This document shows positions 31,980 to 36,587 of a DNA stretch of 36,587 bases, piece by piece. The translations under genes and the position numbers were made by a program. The DNA lies in assembly GCA_002007295.1 (NCBI GenBank), contig LNZM01000002.1, positions 29,707 to 66,293 of the forward strand, read 5' to 3'. The first letter of the stretch is position 1; each line of letters opens with the position of its first letter. Origin of the DNA: Candidatus Epulonipiscioides saccharophilum (GTDB taxonomy: Bacteria; Bacillota; Clostridia; Lachnospirales; Cellulosilyticaceae). Under the pieces are notes generated by a model. That model was given only the letters and a program-made list of their open reading frames with translations. It ran no database searches and was not told where the DNA came from.

Positions 31980-33242
31980 TTATTCATTCGCTAATGTTTC
32001 ATTCATTTTAGCTGCCATTTCTTTTAATGCAGCTTCCATTGTTTTTTCTCCAGCATAAACTGCTTTTAAGGCTTCGTTATTATCATTTTCCCATATTACG
32101 GTATTTCTAGAATATGGTCTTATTACCATGTTATCCATCATGTTTAAATACGCTTGCAAATTAAATTCGGATGAATTAACCCAAGTATCTGAAGTACCCA
32201 AGTAAGCAGACATTGTAACGCCTAACTCTGCTTGCTTTAATTGGGCTGGCTCTGATCCCAAATATTCTATTAATTGCCATGCTTGCTCAGGATATTCTGT
32301 AGTTCCTGCTGCGGCCCAGCCAAGTCCATTGTATACCGAAACTCTTTCGCCCGTCTTAGATGATTTCGGAAGCTCTGCTAGATCAATATGTTCTTTCGCA
32401 TAATCACTCGTTTTGTAAGACGGCAACATCCATGACCCATGCAATGCCATCGCTACTTGACCAGACTGCATTAAAACTTCGGCCGGCGTTTCCGATAACG
32501 TCGCCAAGGACGGCATTAACCCTTCCTTTATCCATGTTTCTAAAATCTGCATCGCTTCGATCGTCTTCGGATCATCTAACATAGATTTTGTTTTGTCTTC
32601 ATTTATAATACCACCGCCATATGAGTAAAAAATATTGTAATAGCCTTCTTGATTCGTGTCGTTCCTCATTGCTATACCATATTGGCTTCCATCCGATTTT
32701 GTTAGCTTTCTACCTGCTTCTGTCATGTCCTCCCAGGTCCAGTCCGTATTCGGATATTCTAAATTAGCTTCGTCAAACATCGTTTTATTATACCATAGTG
32801 CTATCGTATCTATGTCTTTTGGTACGCCATAAATATTTCCTTCAGATGTATATAGACTCCAAATATCTGATGGATAATTTTCTAGCTTGATTGCTTTGCT
32901 CTTCTCTATGTAGTCAGTTAAATCTAACAGCATATCATTTTCCATATATCGCTGGCTCTCATTAGAATGCATCCAAAATACATCCGGCAATTGTCCGCCT
33001 TGAGCACCAGCTTCTAGCATCGACCAATATTCTGTCCAAGTCACCACGGATAAACTCGTTTTTATTCCCGTCTGCTCTGTAAACCCATCTAGTATTTCTT
33101 GTATCCCTGGCTGTTGATATGAATCCCAAATATTTACCGTCAACGTTACGTCTGCTGGGTTTACTTCACTCGATGAACATCCGGCCATTCCTAGTACACC
33201 CATAACTATTAAACATGCACTCGCTATTTTTTTTAATTTCAT
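31980..33242 (-). CDS. CUT1 sugar ABC transporter substrate-binding lipoprotein
   Basis: Extracellular lipoprotein, 420 aa, that captures an oligosaccharide or sugar for the two permeases downstream. A signal peptide with basic N-terminus (MKLKKIAS) ends in the lipobox MAGC, so Cys22 should be lipidated. The mature protein is an extracellular solute-binding family 1 type: VTLTVNIWDSYQQPG, IYGVPKDIDTIALWYNK, WTWEDMTEAGRKLT, GQVAMALHGSWML and AWQLIEYLGSEPAQ. The substrate cannot be read from the sequence. GGGAGG precedes the ATG, and a clear promoter lies about 50-75 bp upstream. Confidence 0.93.
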   Translation of the reverse strand: MKLKKIASACLIVMGVLGMAGCSSSEVNPADVTLTVNIWDSYQQPGIQEILDGFTEQTGIKTSLSVVTWTEYWSMLEAGAQGGQLPDVFWMHSNESQRYMENDMLLDLTDYIEKSKAIKLENYPSDIWSLYTSEGNIYGVPKDIDTIALWYNKTMFDEANLEYPNTDWTWEDMTEAGRKLTKSDGSQYGIAMRNDTNQEGYYNIFYSYGGGIINEDKTKSMLDDPKTIEAMQILETWIKEGLMPSLATLSETPAEVLMQSGQVAMALHGSWMLPSYKTSDYAKEHIDLAELPKSSKTGERVSVYNGLGWAAAGTTEYPEQAWQLIEYLGSEPAQLKQAELGVTMSAYLGTSDTWVNSSEFNLQAYLNMMDNMVIRPYSRNTVIWENDNNEALKAVYAGEKTMEAALKEMAAKMNETLANE

Positions 33243-33290
33243 ATTAAAATCCTCCCTTATGTAACTTAGAACTTATTATTTACTCTTTAC

Positions 33291-33319
33291 ATTTTACAGC
33301 ATTTTCATGATTTTGTAAA
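33291..33319 (-). promoter_or_regulatory. Promoter of the sugar ABC operon
   Basis: On the minus strand, TTTACA (33314-33319) and TAAAAT (33291-33296) are 17 bp apart, upstream of the binding-protein gene. No cre-like site was seen beside it. Confidence 0.65.
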
Positions 33320-33401
33320 CACTTATTGTGCATTTATCTATATTTTTTATTGCTTTTTTTGGATATATTATTAAATAGCTGTAAATTTTTTAAGACAACT
33401 A

Positions 33402-33430
33402 TTGTAAATCAGTATTTTTTATGCTATACT
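33402..33430 (+). promoter_or_regulatory. Promoter of the yesL-like gene
   Basis: TTGTAA (33402-33407) and TATACT (33425-33430) have a 17-bp spacer, and the -10 box has a TGC extension. Transcription would begin near 33437, so all three tandem copies at the start of the gene are in the mRNA. Confidence 0.6.
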
Positions 33431-33436
33431 AGAAAA

Positions 33437-33830
33437 AACGTTTGTACTAGTATTTATTATTGTATTTTTAAAACGCTATATTTATATCCTTAATAATGAA
33501 GATACTCTTATCAACAAGGCTCTAATCGGATTCGGCAAAATGGCTTTTCTAAACATTCTTTTGCTTATACTAGATTATTATATTTTTAGAAAGTGCATTT
33601 ATATCCTTAATAATGAAGATACTCTTATCAATAAGGCTGTAAACAGATTTACCGCAATGGCTTTTCTAAACATTCTTTTGCTTATACTAATATTTATGAT
33701 TATATTTTTAGGAGGTGTTCTTATCTTTACTAACGAAGATACCCTAATCAATAAAATTTTAATCGGATTCGGCGAAATCGTCTTGCTAAACATTCTCTTT
33801 ATTCTGACTTCTATCCCGATTATTACGGCC
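33437..33830 (+). repeat. Three tandem copies of the yesL 5' region
   Basis: A unit covering the leader and the first about 35 codons is present three times at periods of 117 and 120 bp, both multiples of three. Marker sequences: AATGAAGATACTCTTATCAA (33495, 33612) and AACGAAGATACCCTAATCAA (33732); CTAAACATTCT (33549, 33666, 33786). The frame is open from 33408 through all copies. Only copy three keeps the ribosome binding site TTAGGAGG (33708); copies one and two have lost it. Confidence 0.9.
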
Positions 33831-34331
33831 GGCGCTAGCTTGACAGCTTTATATAGCTGTAGCTTAAAAACTATTAAAGGCCAACATAAAACGTCAATTA
33901 TAAAAACTTATTTCGCTAGCTTTAAACTTAATTTTATTCAATCCTCTACTGCATGGATTAGCATATTAATTTGCGCCACCATTTTACTCTGTAATTTACG
34001 CTTTACTATTTACCTCGATTTAAAACCTTTGCTTTATATGACTGTTTTTACTATGATCCTAATTTTAATGCTTAGCATTTACATATTTCCGGTTATTGCT
34101 ACCTTTGAAAATTCTCTGCTAAACCTAGCTAAAAATAGTTTAATCTTTATTATCACAAATTTGCCGACTACCTTTTTGCTGATTATTATTTCAGTATTTC
34201 CAATCAGCTTAACATACATTGATACAGCCCTTTTACCCCTATACTCATTCTGTTGGTTCTTCTTCGGATTTGCCTTAACAGCATATATAAACTCGTTTTT
34301 CCTTTATAGGATATTTAAAAGATATCTTTAA
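33540..34331 (+). CDS. YesL/DUF624 family membrane protein with triplicated 5' end
   Basis: Small membrane protein of the YesL (DUF624) family, often encoded beside CUT1 sugar transporters, as here (divergent from one); its role is unknown. The family core is ILFILTSIPIITAGASLTALYS near the native N-terminus, and about five transmembrane helices follow. The listed start (33540) is the first conventional ATG, but it lies in duplicated sequence without a ribosome binding site. A perfect AGGAGG (33710-33715) lies 7 bp before an in-frame ATC at 33723, which would give 202 aa, the usual family length. So the true start is probably 33723 with a non-standard codon, or the start codon has been lost. 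ATG codons at 33657 and 33687 also lack ribosome binding sites. Confidence 0.75.
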   Translation: MAFLNILLLILDYYIFRKCIYILNNEDTLINKAVNRFTAMAFLNILLLILIFMIIFLGGVLIFTNEDTLINKILIGFGEIVLLNILFILTSIPIITAGASLTALYSCSLKTIKGQHKTSIIKTYFASFKLNFIQSSTAWISILICATILLCNLRFTIYLDLKPLLYMTVFTMILILMLSIYIFPVIATFENSLLNLAKNSLIFIITNLPTTFLLIIISVFPISLTYIDTALLPLYSFCWFFFGFALTAYINSFFLYRIFKRYL

Positions 34332-34348
34332 AAGAGTAAGGAGATATT

Positions 34349-35595
34349 ATGAAAAAAAATAAATATATTTATTTAGACTTAATCCTAATGCCGATAAAAT
34401 ATGCTCCAATAGAATCGGCTTTTACTATTTTGTATACGCTAATAAATGGTTTGATGTTAGCGTATCAAACGTTAGCTACGGCCTATTTTATTAATTGTGC
34501 ATTAGATATATTTAACGGCAGAAAAAATATTCATGACATAGGCTTACCTATTTTATTGATCATAGGATATATTATTTTTCAAAACTTATTACCCGCAATT
34601 TCTAATATAATTAATCTTATTTCTAAAAATAAACTAACTCTTACAATACAATCCATCATTCTTGAAAAAAGGTCAACTTTAGAATATAAACATGTTGAAC
34701 ATTCTGCTACTCAAGATTTAATTAACAGAGTTTGCACAGACACAACTACTCAAATTAAAACAGTTTTTGATAATGCTTTATCATGTACTAGCTTACTTAT
34801 TAGTCTAATATCTATTCTCATAATTATTATGGATTCTACTTTATGGGGAGCGGTTATCCTTTTACTAGTCAGTGTACCCTTTCTTATAACGGCTCAAAAA
34901 GTAGGCATACAAAATTATAGTCTAGAGAAAAATGCAAAAACAATTCAACGCAAATATAACAATATAGCTCATATCTTAATGGATAGAGCATTTGTAAGCG
35001 AAAGAAAACTTTTCGGATATAGCAAAAACTTGCAACAGAAATATAACGATTTAAATGATGAAGCATTTACTATAGAAGCCAAAATTTTCACCAGAGTTTT
35101 CTCAAATCTAAAAAGTGGTTCGGTAGTTACTATTTTGGTCAGTGGATTAATTATAGCCATCTTATTACCATCAATCCATAACGGTGCCATGAGTATTGGT
35201 ATTTTTATAGCTCTCGTTAATGGAGTAATTAATCTTCTCCAACTTATTTCTTGGCAATTGCCAAGTATCCTAGGAGATAATGCTAGAACCAAAGAATATC
35301 TAAAAGACTTAAACTTGTTTTTTTCTCTTAGTTCAAAAACAGATGCCTATGTTATGCCTATTAAAGAACATCAATTTGTTTTTCAATCTATTGAATTTAA
35401 AAATGTATCTTTTAAATATCCTAATACAGAAAACTATATACTACATAATTGTTCATTTACAATGTATAGCAATAAAACTTATTCTTTAGTAGGAGTAAAT
35501 GGCGCAGGCAAATCTACTATTATAAAACTCCTATTAGGTCTGTATGATGACTACAACGGAGAAATTTTGATTAACAACAAAGATATTAAGACCTA
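34349..35595 (+). CDS. ABC exporter (fused TMD-NBD), truncated by chimeric junction
   Basis: N-terminal about 415 residues of an ABC-type exporter half-transporter. Residues about 15-310 hold six transmembrane helices in an exporter-type membrane domain. The ATPase domain begins [20 protein letters not shown] and has Walker [10 protein letters not shown], then [20 protein letters not shown]. The normal continuation (Q-loop, signature, Walker B, H-loop) is missing because the sequence changes at about 35,590 to a vertebrate WW-domain exon. The frame continues by chance to 35,695. AAGGAGAT precedes the ATG, 17 bp after the yesL-like stop. The natural gene is presumably complete in the organism; the break is most likely an artefact. 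Confidence 0.85.
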
Positions 35596-35662
35596 TTATT
35601 ACAATACAGAGACTAAGCAGTCAACATGGGAGAAGCCGGATGACCTCAAATCTCCTGCAGAG
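35591..35662 (+). other. PRPF40-type WW-domain exon (eukaryotic, 5' part missing)
   Basis: Encodes [19 protein letters not shown] followed by SPAE, the second half of a WW domain as in the pre-mRNA processing factor PRPF40A/B. The exon ends ...CCTGCAGAG and is followed by GTACAAG, a good splice donor (GT at 35663-35664). The first Trp of the domain would lie upstream of the junction and is absent. Only one WW repeat is seen. Confidence 0.85.
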
Positions 35663-36103
35663 GTACAAGTCTTTATTACTAAGACTAAAATATGACTTTT
35701 CCCCATTTATTTTTATCATAATTTTATGAATTGACTCACTCTACAAAAACTCACACACACACGTCCTTGTACAACAAGCGGCCACCGTTGCATGTCTACA
35801 CCCCATAGTTGTGTTTGCACCTACCTATTGTTGGCAGGAGAGGTTGTGTGCTTTGGTCACCTCTGATGCTTTCGTCTGCACCAGTCTGTCCTTCATGTCA
35901 GAGCCTCAATTTGCAGAAATGTCAGTGAGCACAATGAGCCAGCAGGGCAGGGCGCTGTGTCACCACAACACAGACACACACAAACAAAACATACACATCA
36001 GTTACATTCCGCATTAACATGTATGGGCTTAATTATCACATGAATCATTTCACTCAGAAATTTGCACCAAAAAAAAAGAATTTTTGGTTAATTTGTTTAT
36101 TAC

Positions 36104-36251
36104 CTGGTCATTGAGCCAGTTCTGATCTGCCAGTGTAGTCAAATCGTCTAAAGTCAGTGTGTGTTTCTTGTAGACCACCCGGAAGGAGGGAAGAGATTTC
36201 TGAGTGATCACAGTTCGGTACTTGTTTACTTCTGAGAGGATGAAGTTTTTC
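36104..36251 (-). other. SENP3/SENP5-type SUMO protease exon (eukaryotic)
   Basis: On the minus strand a 148-bp exon is bounded by an acceptor (CTTTTGCAG) and a donor (GTAATAAAC). Read from its second base it gives 49 residues without a stop, including LPSFRVVYKKHTLTLDDL and LADQNWLNDQ. This is the start of the catalytic domain of sentrin/SUMO-specific proteases, closest in memory to SENP5 and SENP3. It is an internal exon; the flanks look like intron. Confidence 0.85.
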
Positions 36252-36587
36252 CTGCAAAAGTAAAAGCAGTTTGAATCCAGAGTAGAAATTCTCTGCTAAA
36301 CTCTGTTACAAAAATCTACTGTATGGAGAGGAAATCAATTATTTTTAATACATTGAACACATAATGCTGAAGAAATTCTGACCATAAACACATAGTATGA
36401 ACCTGTAATACTAATTTTGCAGGTTTAGCGATATAGAATTATCTTACATTAAATATTTTGCAACTGTAGTAGTTTACAGGCAAAATACAAAATGGTAGAG
36501 GAGAGAAAGGTAGAAAAAAAAGTACAAGGTAATGAGTGTGCAAACAGTGGATGGTTATAGAGAGTAATAGAAGACAGTTGGGAGAGA

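Larger units (their letters stand above)
35591..36587. other. Vertebrate (probably fish) genomic segment, chimeric join
   Basis: From about 35,591 the sequence changes character: splice-bounded exons of eukaryotic proteins, a CA-rich tract (ACTCACACACACACG near 35750) and less AT-rich non-coding DNA with no bacterial gene or ribosome binding site. The shared stretch ACCTAT at the join may be microhomology. The open frame 35811-36017 has no recognisable features and I take it as intron or intergenic sequence. Confidence 0.88.

Noticed and set aside
35583-35695. A bacterial ABC exporter with a C-terminal WW domain as a new domain fusion
   Set aside because: The WW part ends at a clear splice donor and is followed by intron-like and host exon sequence; the ATPase domain is cut mid-fold, which fits a chimera.
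35811-36017. Small bacterial gene in the tail
   Set aside because: It is inside vertebrate non-coding sequence with CA-rich flanks and no ribosome binding site.

Overview
The window is about 35.6 kb of an AT-rich Gram-positive genome, most likely a host-associated clostridium (Lachnospirales-like), joined near position 35,590 to about 1 kb of vertebrate, probably fish, DNA. The bacterial assignment rests on low-GC codon use, strong AGGAGG ribosome binding sites, a gap-pgk-tpiA-gpmI glycolytic cluster, ECF and MsmX-dependent sugar transporters, and short palindromic intergenic repeats of the kind seen in gut clostridia. The vertebrate tail carries two recognisable splice-bounded exons (a PRPF40-type WW exon and a SENP3/5-type protease exon). 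The junction is therefore almost certainly an assembly or library chimera, but it hints that the bacterium came from a vertebrate host sample.

Layout. 1-2.3 kb: a 40-bp tandem array, pncB (NAD salvage) and a MITE-like element. 2.3-7.5 kb: a GH2 glycosidase behind a CcpA-like site, a PlsC acyltransferase, a conserved Lys-rich membrane protein and a YihY/BrkB membrane protein. 7.7-8.9 kb: a P1-family peptidase with an in-frame hexapeptide minisatellite. 8.9-14.7 kb: trpE-G-D-C-F-A, with trpB missing from its usual place. 14.7-16.4 kb: a beta-glucuronidase-like GH2 enzyme. 16.7-21.8 kb: gap, pgk, tpiA and gpmI, divided by intrinsic terminators. 21.9-25.5 kb: an IS200/IS605-like right-end remnant and two tandem paralogous membrane GGDEF proteins. 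25.9-29.5 kb: an ECF transporter (S component, fused A-A', T). 29.7-33.2 kb, minus strand: a CUT1 sugar ABC transporter (binding protein and two permeases). 33.4-35.6 kb, divergent: a YesL/DUF624 protein and an ABC exporter cut off by the chimeric junction.

The metabolic picture is of a fermentative, sugar-using cell: sugar import (CUT1), polysaccharide or glycoside trimming (two GH2 enzymes), lower glycolysis, tryptophan and NAD supply, vitamin-type import (ECF) and probable c-di-GMP signalling.

The most unusual feature is a pattern, not a gene. At least nine gene boundaries carry diverged local tandem duplications (periods about 37-120 bp) of the gene end, the intergenic stretch or the gene start: upstream of pncB, after plsC, between trpE and trpG, after gap, after pgk (six copies), after the first GGDEF gene, before the ECF S gene, across the ecfA/ecfT junction, and at the start of yesL (three copies). 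The minisatellite inside the P1 peptidase is a coding example. This suggests a genome with a strong tendency to short-range duplication. I found no CRISPR array, tRNA, rRNA, prophage or recognisable defence system.
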